Positions 7,992 through 15,127 of a stretch of 29,402 nt of DNA are shown here, piece by piece. Numbering within the stretch: the stretch's first letter is position 1; each line of letters opens with the position of its first letter. The notes under the pieces are model-generated. The model did not search any database and was not told where the DNA came from. It worked only from the letters and a program-made list of their open reading frames with translations. Source of the DNA: a virus; IMG/VR virus record IMGVR_UViG_3300012351_000023, positions 1 to 29,402 of that record; one strand, written 5' to 3'. Made by a program: the position numbers and the translations under genes.

Positions 7992-8421
7992 TGTCGTACT
8001 CACCAAGGGGCTTCCGGCATGTGGGAAGACTACCTGGGCCAAAGCGAAGATGCGGAAACGCCCCGGCCAATATAAACGTGTGAGCAAGGATGAGCTTAGA
8101 GTGATGCTGGACGATGGTGTGTACAGCCCTGAAAACGAGAAGATCGTGCGTAATGTGCGTGATGCTGCGATCCTGCTGGCTATACACGCTGGGTTTGACG
8201 TGATCGTAGATGACACCAACCTCAACCCACGCCATGTGCAGGAAATCCAGGCACTCGTACTTGGTCAGGCCGATGTGCAAATGATGGACTTTACCGATAT
8301 CCTGCTGGAGGTCTGCATAAAAAGGGACAGTGAACGCCCAAATCCCGTGGGGGAGAGTGTGATCCGGGAAATGCAGCAAAGGTACCTGGTGGAGAAGGGG
8401 GCCAGCGGAATTGGGGGATGA
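7984..8421 (+). CDS. P-loop 5' polynucleotide kinase domain (T4 PseT kinase-like)
   Basis: 145 residues. Walker A GLPACGKT (9-16) is followed by KRVSKDELRVML (substrate-side Arg/Asp segment), a VIVDDTNLNP strand (Asp76-Asp77), and a lid helix KRDSERPNPVGESVI ending in MQQRY. This order and the RP-x-x-VGxxVI lid are typical of the kinase domain of T4 polynucleotide kinase, which transfers ATP gamma-phosphate to 5'-OH ends of DNA or RNA. The 3'-phosphatase domain of T4 Pnkp is absent, and no RNA ligase is nearby in the window. It has a strong GAGGTGAGGA ribosome binding site inside the previous gene. Its place among head-tail genes is unusual. A role in RNA repair after host tRNA cleavage, or in DNA-end repair, is inference. 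Confidence 0.8.
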   Translation: MASVVLTKGLPACGKTTWAKAKMRKRPGQYKRVSKDELRVMLDDGVYSPENEKIVRNVRDAAILLAIHAGFDVIVDDTNLNPRHVQEIQALVLGQADVQMMDFTDILLEVCIKRDSERPNPVGESVIREMQQRYLVEKGASGIGG

Positions 8422-8542
8422 GGTCTTATGGGGGGTTTGGTGGTGTCTCTATCTCCTTTTATTAATCGGTTTCTTTCCTCAAGTTGCAGATTTTGGGTTG
8501 CACTACCGTTTTAGGCTCTCAACCCTTTTAGTAAGTACATAG
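8411..8542 (+). CDS. Possible 43-residue membrane peptide (TTG start)
   Basis: An ORF from TTG 8411, overlapping the kinase stop, encodes a Trp- and Leu-rich hydrophobic stretch (WWCLYLLLLIGFF) followed by a basic tail. An AAGGGG lies about ten bases upstream. Its last 40 bases run antisense to the 3' end of the GIY-YIG gene. The LIGF codons are identical to those in two other membrane segments of the window. It could equally be leftover intergenic sequence, so this is a tentative call. Confidence 0.22.
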   Translation: MGDEVLWGVWWCLYLLLLIGFFPQVADFGLHYRFRLSTLLVST

Positions 8543-8862
8543 TTGTTGCATGATGCTTTGTTGGTGAGGTTATCGAGACCATAGATGTTGATGCGTTCAC
8601 ATTCTACTAGGAAAGCAAGTTTGCGGTCTCTTGTAGCGAAAACGACGGTATAGATGATGTCCTCGTTGTTCACCAAGATGCTTGCAATAGTCCTGTTCTT
8701 CTTGTCCATGAAGCCACCCTTCGGCCATATTGAATACTTTTTTAGGTAGCGGCGCACATCACTCTCGTGTTCGTACTTTCTGGCACGATTACCAGAGCCA
8801 ACATAGAAAACATGACCATCTGGTTCTAACAGTTCGTAGACCTCATAGACTTCTTTTTGCAT
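8503..8862 (-). CDS. Free-standing GIY-YIG endonuclease
   Basis: 119 residues on the reverse strand, the only leftward gene in the structural block. The first strand YEVYELL and second strand HVFYVGSG stand for GIY and YIG, followed by an Arg in GNRARKYEH and a Glu in FLVECERINIYGLDNLTN, matching the catalytic Arg and metal-binding Glu of the family. There is no recognisable DNA-binding module, so it resembles minimal GIY-YIG homing enzymes of phages. It lies between the kinase and the tail terminator, with its own promoter and a leader shared with the HNH gene at 17535. Codon use is AT-rich compared with its neighbours. Probably a mobile intergenic homing gene. Confidence 0.82.
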   Translation of the reverse strand: MQKEVYEVYELLEPDGHVFYVGSGNRARKYEHESDVRRYLKKYSIWPKGGFMDKKNRTIASILVNNEDIIYTVVFATRDRKLAFLVECERINIYGLDNLTNKASCNNYVLTKRVESLKR

Positions 8863-8863
8863 A

Positions 8864-8890
8864 GCGAACTCCTCTACTACCCAAAAGTAC
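8864..8890 (-). repeat. Copy A of the 27-nt endonuclease leader
   Basis: On the reverse strand the 27 bases upstream of the GIY-YIG start (GTACTTTTGG at the 5' end, AGTTCGC at the 3' end) are identical to 17504-17530 upstream of the HNH gene. The repeat contains AGAGGAG, the ribosome binding site, six bases from this ATG. Confidence 0.9.
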
Positions 8891-8915
8891 CAAACACGTA
8901 TTCAATTCTCTACTT

Positions 8916-8945
8916 ATTATACCACATATTGTAGAGACCAGGCAA
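8916..8945 (-). promoter_or_regulatory. Sigma-70-type promoter of the GIY-YIG gene
   Basis: Reading the reverse strand: TTGCCT (8945-8940), an 18-base spacer, and a perfect TATAAT (8921-8916). The transcript would begin near 8909 and carry a leader of about 47 bases including the shared 27-nt element. It points away from, and sits close to, the ribosome binding site of the divergent tail gene at 8962. Confidence 0.7.
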
Positions 8946-8961
8946 CAAAGAGAGGTGTAAA

Positions 8962-9411
8962 ATTCCGGGGCCGTACTCACCATCAGATACCATCATTGGG
9001 CCAATAGCCAACGCCATAGCAAGCCTCATCACCACACAAATCCCTTCCATCGTTAAGGTCTACCCTACCCTGACTGATCGCACTCCCGGGGATAATGCTG
9101 TTGTGCTCAGGTTCACCAGGGGCAGGGTTACGGACGAGACCAGCGGGAAGGTGCGGATACTTCTGACCTACACTATGCAGCACCTATTCCGCCGCACAGA
9201 GGTAGCCGACTCCTTGCTCCGGGCCTATGCATATGTCGTGCCATGGCTGCTATTTCTCGCGGCAGTGCCAAATCAGGCTCTCGGAGGTCTGGCAATCTCA
9301 ATAACTGCAACCGACCTCGCTACCACGCAGCTTTCCGTATCCGGACAGCCAGTAGTCGCGCTGGTAGTCGATTTCAACGTACACACGGAGTTCAACATAC
9401 CGCAGACATAG
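8962..9411 (+). CDS. Tail terminator / tail completion protein, probable ATT start
   Basis: 149 residues if started at ATT 8962. The frame is open from 8935, with no ATG, GTG or TTG before GTG 9103. That GTG would remove a helix-rich N-terminus (IIGPIANAIASLIT) that fits the fold and lies in the middle of a strand. GAGGTG at 8952-8957 is placed four to five bases before ATT. The core strands VVLRFTRGRVTD, GKVRILLTYTMQHLF and PVVALVVDFNVHTEF, and the place between neck genes and major tail gene, suggest the ring protein that caps the tail tube. Family assignment is by order and strand pattern, not by motif. The upstream intergenic space has been occupied by the GIY-YIG gene. Confidence 0.6.
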   Translation: MPGPYSPSDTIIGPIANAIASLITTQIPSIVKVYPTLTDRTPGDNAVVLRFTRGRVTDETSGKVRILLTYTMQHLFRRTEVADSLLRAYAYVVPWLLFLAAVPNQALGGLAISITATDLATTQLSVSGQPVVALVVDFNVHTEFNIPQT

Positions 9412-9421
9412 GAGAAGGTAC

Positions 9422-9856
9422 TTGGCAATTGGAAGAGTAGAACAAATCTTAGGGAAGGCCAGCCTCATCGCCGCTGTTTCCGGGGCAGTATCCACGATGT
9501 CACAGGCTGGGCAACTCAACGGCCTGACCTTCCTCAGCAGGCAAATAACGATCAGCACGGAGCCTGGTTGGGTGCTGCTCTGTCGAATGGAGACGGCACC
9601 AACAGGCACGACCCCCGGCATTGTGTGGGAAGTAGACCTCTCCGATAACGGCGGTGCCTTCACCAGGGTCGGGGCTGCAATTGCTGCACAAACGGCAGTA
9701 GGGGCGTTGGTGGTTCCATACTACACATCCTCCACGCAGGGTCTAATCATCCCCTCCTTCAACGCCACGCACACGTATGTAGTCCAGGTCAAGGGAGTGC
9801 TGGCTAATGCAGATAACGTCTTCCCCAGCGTATCAGTAGACCTCATAGCAATCTAG
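9422..9856 (+). CDS. Beta-rich structural protein, paralogue 1 of a tandem pair
   Basis: 144 residues, TTG start at 9422 with AGGAGAAGG upstream. After an N-terminal helix with VEQIL it carries LTFLSRQI, TGTTPGIVWEVDL, a DNGGAFTRVGAAI turn, STQG and NADNVFPSVSVDLIAI. The next gene repeats this order closely (LTFLSKLI, TGTTPGIIWELD, GAAI, TTQG, NADNLSADVSVDLIAI), so this is a tandem duplication. The location between terminator and major tail protein suggests a tail-tube decoration or an adhesion protein. Function unproven. Confidence 0.72.
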   Translation: MAIGRVEQILGKASLIAAVSGAVSTMSQAGQLNGLTFLSRQITISTEPGWVLLCRMETAPTGTTPGIVWEVDLSDNGGAFTRVGAAIAAQTAVGALVVPYYTSSTQGLIIPSFNATHTYVVQVKGVLANADNVFPSVSVDLIAI

Positions 9857-9892
9857 CAGCCGCATATAGCTTCATATGTGCATGGGAAAATA

Positions 9893-10291
9893 ATGTCACT
9901 TCAAAGACAGGAACAGATACTCCTCCACGAGGTCCTCACCCCCGCCGCGACAGGCATCGGACTTACCTTCCTCTCCAAACTAATCCCCTATGGTGGCGAG
10001 GCTGGCTGGATATTGGTCGTCAGAAATGGTTCGGCTATCACGGGCACCACTCCTGGAATCATATGGGAACTTGATGCGACCACGGTGGCTGGCGGTGGCT
10101 CGGGCATGACTCGTGTTGGTGCTGCAATAGCTACCTTCGCTGCGGCTGGGGTGCAGGTGACTCCTTACTTCACAGGCACCACACAGGGAGCAATCGGCAG
10201 CACGTCCACATTCATCCAGGTCAAGGGCACAATTGGCAACGCAGATAACCTCTCTGCTGATGTCAGTGTAGACCTGATCGCAATTTACTAG
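9893..10291 (+). CDS. Beta-rich structural protein, paralogue 2 of a tandem pair
   Basis: 132 residues from ATG 9893 (GGGA six bases upstream); an in-frame GTG at 9878 lacks a ribosome binding site. The sequence parallels the preceding gene throughout, including EQIL near the N-terminus and NADNLSADVSVDLIAI at the C-terminus. Relative to its partner it has a Gly-rich loop extension (TTVAGGGSGM) and a shorter late loop. The stop codon is followed at once by the GGAGGTG that serves the major tail gene, so expression of both is probably linked. Confidence 0.7.
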   Translation: MSLQRQEQILLHEVLTPAATGIGLTFLSKLIPYGGEAGWILVVRNGSAITGTTPGIIWELDATTVAGGGSGMTRVGAAIATFAAAGVQVTPYFTGTTQGAIGSTSTFIQVKGTIGNADNLSADVSVDLIAIY

Positions 10292-10301
10292 GAGGTGTGA
10301 T

Positions 10302-11540
10302 ATCGGGATTAGCAAGAAATCCTGGACTGGAACGGCTAAAGAGTCAGTATCCGGGACCGCCATAACTGTGCCCACCAAGTACATTCCAACCAAGACCGTC
10401 TTCAAGGGTGGTAAGAAGCGTGAGTACTTGATGGAGGAGCGCGGAGACAGGAACGGGAAGTATGGCGTGGTGGATTCCGTGCGTCAGTCAGCCATAGAGA
10501 TGAAGGGTCCATACTACAACGACGTATCCCCGATCATGCTGTGGGGCGGAATGGGACTCCCTTCATCGGCCCAACCAGACTCCGTGAACCTGCCCTCCGT
10601 CTGGAAGCACACCTTTCAGCTACAGGAAGTGCCACCGAGCTATACGGTGCAGAGAAACCTGGACACGAAGGACTACTACGTGCCTTACGGAGTGGTGGAG
10701 AAATGGATACTGCACTTCACTGCTGATGGGAAGCTGCTGGAACTAGACTCGAATTGGGTGGGCCTCTTCGCACAGCCGAATAACTCCCCACCAACCGCCA
10801 CCTACTCGACCCTCCTCCCATTTGCCGGGTATGCACCAACAATCAAGTTCGTGGATGGTGCGGTGAGTCAGGACATATCCGACCTCCAGATTGAGTACTC
10901 ACAGAAAATCACGCTCTGGTATCCGGCGAACGGGACCCAGGACTTCATCACGGTCTACTTCGGTGAACGTGACATCATGGTGGACTTTACCGCACGCTTC
11001 GACACCACCACAATCTATGACCGCTGGCGCAATAACGTGATGGACTCCCTAACCTTCGATGTGCAGGGGCTAAACATAGGCAAGACCTTTGTAGTGACTC
11101 TTGGAGCACCATCAGCGGGTACGTTCACTTTGACATACAACGGCCTGACGACAGCGGGCATCTCATTCAACGCTACCGGGGCCACAGCGCAGACAGCCTT
11201 CCAGTTGCTCGCTAGTGTTGGGGCCAATGCAACTATCACGGGTGCAGCAGGCGGTCCATACACGGTGAGCTTCCTGGGGCCGCTGCTGAATGACGGACTT
11301 GCGCTGACCGGCTCTGGTGCTGGTCTGACTGGTGGTACGTTCTCAATCGGCGCTCAGGTCAACACCTTCCAGGAACTCAACATGGTGCTCCCAAACCTAT
11401 CCTACGATACCGTGGAGCACGACACCACGAAGGACAATGTACTCATTAAGGCGAAGGGTACGGTGGTTGTGCCTCAAGGTGCGGCGCTCATCTCGGGGTT
11501 CGTCCAGAATACAGTGCCCAACACAGGATATACGACGTAA
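10302..11540 (+). CDS. Major tail protein with inserted Ig-like domain, probable ATC start
   Basis: 412 residues if started at ATC 10302, or 390 from GTG 10368. A perfect GGAGGTG (10291-10297) lies five bases before the ATC, whereas the GTG has none; the intervening codons GISKKSWTGTAKESVSG read as a normal N-terminus. The following KYIPTKTVFKGGKKREYL and DSVRQSAIEMKGPYYNDVSP segments are typical of major tail tube proteins. Bases about 11070-11360 encode an inserted beta domain (GTFTLTYNGLTTAGI, then NATGATAQTAFQLL, TITGAAGGPYTVSF), a module common on phage surfaces. After it the tube fold resumes with LPNLSYDTVEHD. It overlaps the chaperone gene (TAATG). The domain would project from the tail shaft. 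Confidence 0.72.
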   Translation: MGISKKSWTGTAKESVSGTAITVPTKYIPTKTVFKGGKKREYLMEERGDRNGKYGVVDSVRQSAIEMKGPYYNDVSPIMLWGGMGLPSSAQPDSVNLPSVWKHTFQLQEVPPSYTVQRNLDTKDYYVPYGVVEKWILHFTADGKLLELDSNWVGLFAQPNNSPPTATYSTLLPFAGYAPTIKFVDGAVSQDISDLQIEYSQKITLWYPANGTQDFITVYFGERDIMVDFTARFDTTTIYDRWRNNVMDSLTFDVQGLNIGKTFVVTLGAPSAGTFTLTYNGLTTAGISFNATGATAQTAFQLLASVGANATITGAAGGPYTVSFLGPLLNDGLALTGSGAGLTGGTFSIGAQVNTFQELNMVLPNLSYDTVEHDTTKDNVLIKAKGTVVVPQGAALISGFVQNTVPNTGYTT

Positions 11541-12004
11541 TGCCAATAGAAGAGTTTGTAGAGGCAGTGAGAGAGAAGATGGAAGAGACAGTAGAGCGGT
11601 TCATTTGGTCTGACTACTCCTCGGACGCAGCGGATCGAGGGGTGGAGACGACGGTTACGTGGCGGGGGCAAACTATCCCGATCCGTGTGAAGCGTGCCCT
11701 GACCATAGACGAGCGGCAGAAGGCGAACAAGGCGGCTATCCAGATCGACCTGGACAAAGATGGAAAGCCCACCATCGTCAAGCAGGACCAGTCGGCGTAC
11801 ACAAAGATGGTCTGCCTACTCGGTCTGAAGTTTTGGCCCTTCGAGTACTCACCAGGACAGCCCGTACCGATTAACATGAAGACGATATCGGAGATGGACG
11901 GCGGCTTGCTTGACGAAATCTCCTTCCGCATCCTCCAGGGCACGAAGCCGCCGACAAAGGCAGAGCTTGACCCTTTAGAGAGTCCGTCCGAAGAAGCCTC
12001 CTAG
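11540..12004 (+). CDS. Tail assembly chaperone, short form (gpG-like)
   Basis: 154 residues between major tail protein and tape measure, the fixed position of the G/GT chaperones that coat the tape measure before tube assembly. N-terminal acidic helices (EEFVEAVREKMEETVERF) are followed by a strand pair (VTWRGQTIPIRVKRALT) and an alpha/beta body. The gene starts inside the preceding stop (TAATG) and ends TAG at 12002-12004. The adjacent -1 frame is open across its end, giving the long form through slippage at 11971-11977. Sequence similarity to lambda gpG is not evident; the call is from position and the frameshift arrangement. Confidence 0.78.
   Translation: MPIEEFVEAVREKMEETVERFIWSDYSSDAADRGVETTVTWRGQTIPIRVKRALTIDERQKANKAAIQIDLDKDGKPTIVKQDQSAYTKMVCLLGLKFWPFEYSPGQPVPINMKTISEMDGGLLDEISFRILQGTKPPTKAELDPLESPSEEAS
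11971..11977 (+). other. -1 ribosomal frameshift slippery heptamer CCCTTTA
   Basis: The sequence fits XXXYYYZ and is read C-CCT-TTA in the zero frame; slipping back one base gives CCC-TTT. It lies immediately after a TGA (11968-11970) in the -1 frame, so it is the first place where the shift is possible. Six bases downstream, CCGTCC (11984-11989) can pair with GGACGG (12011-12016) to form a stimulatory stem. Confidence 0.75.
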
Positions 12005-12333
12005 CTGGTGGGACGGCCAGGCCAGAGATAGACATATACTCCTTCGCCTTCCGGTACTCCTGCTACTCCGAGTTCCATTGGACCTATGACGAGGTAGGGC
12101 GGCTTCCAGAAGAGGAGGCTCTCTACTTGGCCGTTGTGTTCGAGGAGACGGGTGCGTACCAATACAAGAAGAACAAGGAGGCAGAGCGCGGTCAAGGTGG
12201 TGGGGCTTCAGGTGGGGTGGGTCTCAAGGAAGGCTTCGAGGAGACCTTCAGCTTTGGGGAGGATGACACAAACGACTACTGGCAGGGCACTGATTGTGAT
12301 GATTGTGCAGACCCAAGAGATATGAGCACTTAG
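11971..12333 (+). CDS. Tail assembly chaperone, frameshift extension (gpT-like part of gpGT)
   Basis: The -1 frame is open from 11971 to the TAG at 12331-12333 and contains no ATG or GTG start; the first alternative start is TTG 12127, in the middle of a conserved-looking segment. Slippage at CCCTTTA would fuse codons 1-146 of the upstream gene to 118 more codons, giving about 264 residues. The extension begins RESVRRSLLAGG, contains the aromatic YSFAFRYSCYSEFHWTYDEV typical of T-like domains that contact the tape measure, and ends in a Gly-rich linker and an acidic tail. It ends 13 bases before the tape measure start. Confidence 0.72.
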   Translation, partial: PFRESVRRSLLAGGTARPEIDIYSFAFRYSCYSEFHWTYDEVGRLPEEEALYLAVVFEETGAYQYKKNKEAERGQGGGASGGVGLKEGFEETFSFGEDDTNDYWQGTDCDDCADPRDMST

Positions 12334-12346
12334 ATAGGAGACACGC

Positions 12347-15127
12347 ATGGGAACCAGCACTGCTGAAATTGGCATACGTGTCTTCATGGATGATGCTGCC
12401 TCCAAGATAGCCTATGGGATCAACCAGCAGCTAGGTCAGATGGAGTCTCTTACGCGGCGGGCGGGGTTGGGCTTTCGTGGTATGGGCAAAGATATGGCTG
12501 GTCTCTCCATAGTGGCCGGACTTATTGCTGCTTTCCTACTCTTCGGTGGTGCCATCGTCTACTCCACGGACCAGGCAGCCAAGCTACAAACAACCATGAT
12601 TGGACTCAAGGCGGCTACCGGGGCTACTGATGCACAAGTCCAACAGATGCAGAACACCTTACTGACCCTCGGTGCTACGTCTATCTTCAGCCTGGATGAG
12701 TTAGCTCAGGGTTTCACGTTGGCTGGACAGCGGGGTGTCAGCGCTGGGGATATCATCAAGTACGTCGGTCAGCAGGGCATCTTTCTGGCAGAGGCTATTG
12801 GTGTGAAGCCCGTTGCTGCCTTCGGTCTATTGGCAAGTGTGCTGGCTGCTTTCAATCTACCAGCGAGCCAGGCAGGTAAGGTAGCCGACCTTCTCTTCTT
12901 CGCTTTTGAGCACGGAGTTCCAAGTGTAAGTCAACTCACTGCTGGCCTGGGTAAGCTCGGTTCTGTTGCTGCCATCTTACATGTCCCGCTCGATCAGATC
13001 ATCCCTGCCTTTGATGTGGTGGCACGTGCGATGGGTTCTGGTACTGTGGCTGCAACCGGGCTGTACTTCTTCTTGAAGCAGATAAGCGCGGGTACTCCAG
13101 CATTCAGAACAGAAATAGCTAAGCTGGGGCTGTCCTTCTATGATTTGAATGGTAAGTTCATCGGCCTGATACCTTCTTTGGATGAACTATACAAGAGACT
13201 CAAGAGCAGCACCCCACATGAAGCCGCCATCATCCTCCAGGCACTATTCGCTCAACGGTCTAGCCAGAGTCTCGCTATTCTGCTCCAAGACCTCTCGAAG
13301 TTTGATACTCTAGTCAAGCAGCTAAAGACCTCGCACGATGCTTACCACACAGCACTAGCTCAGGCGAAGAAGGCGGAAGACTCACTTGCTGGATCGACCG
13401 CAGCCCTCAAGACGAACCTGACGGACTTTGCTGCCCTGGCTGGTGGCCCACTTTCCACAGCCCTCACTCCCGTAGTCCAGAATATCAATAAATTCGTATC
13501 TACGCTGCGGGATATGGCCGCGAGTAACCCCAAGGCCTTCTCATCTATCATGTTAATCGGTGCGGCTCTGGCTGGGTTGGGTTTGGTGGTGGCTATTGCT
13601 CTCTCCCCATTCGCCTTACTCATCGGGATCATGGTCGCTGTGGTCGCTATTGTGGCTGGGCTGGCTGCGGGAATTACCTGGCTTACGGGTAACTGGTCCA
13701 AGGTAGTGTCCGCTGTACACCCGGTCATTGCAATATTCCAACAGCTGGTCTCCTTCCTTGGTGGTATATTCGGGCCGGTATTCCACGAGGTCATGGGTGG
13801 GATGGGCAGTGACACCGGGATAATCAAGCAACTAGCCGCAATTGTTAGTAGCACTCTAATCCCTGCCTGGCATAGTATGGTTGCATCTATCCAGACAGCC
13901 ATGCCAGCAATAATTATGGTGGCGAAGATTATTGGGGTCCTGCTTGGTGGGGTCCTGCTCTCCCTTGTAGCTATCATTTCCTCTGTGGTGGTTGGTATCA
14001 TACATGCTCTGGCCTATGTAATAACTGGTGTGGTCATGATCGTATCCGGCATTATTACGGCGTTCATGGGCTTGATCCAGTTCATTACGGGCTTCATTCA
14101 GATATTCCAGGCAATCTTTCTGGCACTCACCGGGCATAGCAAGCAAGCCTCTGCCATGCTCCAGGCCGCATTCCACAACATGGTCGAGGGTGTTACAAAC
14201 ATGTTCAAGGGCATGTTCCTATCGATCGTGGGCATACTCGTCGCTTCGGTGGGGGCCATACTTGGGTTCTTTGGTGGACTTGTGAGTGGTATAGTTGCCT
14301 GGTTCCACAAGTTGGCAGCTATGTTGATTGGGCACTCCATCATCCCAGACATGCTGACTGCAATCCTAACTGCCTTCGTGACCTTCTTCGCAAACATAAT
14401 CTCCGGTATCGCCGCCTGGGTTGCTCACATAATCTCAGTAATCATAAACTTCGCAACCGCCATGCTGGTGCATATCCGAGCGGTAATAACCATGATCCGG
14501 GTTATATGGCAAAATGGATGGAATGCACTTATTGCTCTGATTGTCGCCTTTGTAGTTGGTGTGATCGTGCATATCCTCGTACTCAAGGCCCAGGCACAGG
14601 CGAAGTTCAATGAGGTGATGACCAGCATACACACGGCGATCACCACAGGCATTTCCAAGGCAGTTCAATTCTTCAAGGACCTCCCTGGCAAGATCATCTC
14701 CGCTCTGTCTATCCTGGGAACTATGCTGTTCAACGCTGGTAAATCTGCTCTCCAGAGGTTTCTCGATGGGATTAATAGCATAATTCAGAATATAAAGAAT
14801 GCCATTGGCGGTATAGTCCAGTGGATATCTGACCACCTGCCGCGCTCTCCAGCCAAGATGGGACCACTGAAGGACCTGGACAAGACGGGGCCAGCCTTCA
14901 TAAATGAGATAGCGAAGGGCATAGAGTCGGGAGCACCTAGACTTGAACTGGCCCTCAATCGTGCTACAGGCGGCATGTCTTCTATTCCCGTCCGGGCTGG
15001 TGGGGGCTACGGTGGTGGGACTGCTACCTATAACCTCATACTTGAAGGGCGCGTGCTAGGCTCCTGGACGGTCAACTACATCACCGGGCACCTACAGATG
15101 AATGGGATGGGGAGGATGTTGCGGTAA
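12347..15127 (+). CDS. Tape measure protein
   Basis: 926 residues with an AGGAG ribosome binding site. It sets tail length and is ejected with the DNA. The N-terminus has the core found in TP901-type tape measures (residues about 65-330: STDQAAKLQTTMIGLKAATG, then the SIFSLDELAQG and KPVAAFGLLAS region). From about residue 400 it becomes hydrophobic, with many closely spaced transmembrane-like helices over about residues 400-790, then an amphipathic helical end and a Pro/Ser-rich SDHLPRSPAKMGPLKDLD motif that is frequent near tape measure C-termini. At the usual 0.15 nm per residue the tail would be roughly 140 nm, an estimate only. The TAA overlaps the next ATG (TAATG). Confidence 0.93.
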   Translation: MGTSTAEIGIRVFMDDAASKIAYGINQQLGQMESLTRRAGLGFRGMGKDMAGLSIVAGLIAAFLLFGGAIVYSTDQAAKLQTTMIGLKAATGATDAQVQQMQNTLLTLGATSIFSLDELAQGFTLAGQRGVSAGDIIKYVGQQGIFLAEAIGVKPVAAFGLLASVLAAFNLPASQAGKVADLLFFAFEHGVPSVSQLTAGLGKLGSVAAILHVPLDQIIPAFDVVARAMGSGTVAATGLYFFLKQISAGTPAFRTEIAKLGLSFYDLNGKFIGLIPSLDELYKRLKSSTPHEAAIILQALFAQRSSQSLAILLQDLSKFDTLVKQLKTSHDAYHTALAQAKKAEDSLAGSTAALKTNLTDFAALAGGPLSTALTPVVQNINKFVSTLRDMAASNPKAFSSIMLIGAALAGLGLVVAIALSPFALLIGIMVAVVAIVAGLAAGITWLTGNWSKVVSAVHPVIAIFQQLVSFLGGIFGPVFHEVMGGMGSDTGIIKQLAAIVSSTLIPAWHSMVASIQTAMPAIIMVAKIIGVLLGGVLLSLVAIISSVVVGIIHALAYVITGVVMIVSGIITAFMGLIQFITGFIQIFQAIFLALTGHSKQASAMLQAAFHNMVEGVTNMFKGMFLSIVGILVASVGAILGFFGGLVSGIVAWFHKLAAMLIGHSIIPDMLTAILTAFVTFFANIISGIAAWVAHIISVIINFATAMLVHIRAVITMIRVIWQNGWNALIALIVAFVVGVIVHILVLKAQAQAKFNEVMTSIHTAITTGISKAVQFFKDLPGKIISALSILGTMLFNAGKSALQRFLDGINSIIQNIKNAIGGIVQWISDHLPRSPAKMGPLKDLDKTGPAFINEIAKGIESGAPRLELALNRATGGMSSIPVRAGGGYGGGTATYNLILEGRVLGSWTVNYITGHLQMNGMGRMLR

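Noticed and set aside
9103-9411. Tail terminator starting at GTG 9103
   Set aside because: No ribosome binding site, and it would begin inside a beta strand; the frame is open to 8935 with GAGGTG before ATT 8962.
12127-12333. Independent small gene from TTG 12127
   Set aside because: No ribosome binding site suited to it and the same frame is open back to the slippery heptamer; better read as the frameshift extension.
13360-14001. Reverse-strand Thr/Ile-rich ORF opposite the tape measure
   Set aside because: Low-complexity complement of Ala/Val/Gly-rich membrane helices of the tape measure gene.
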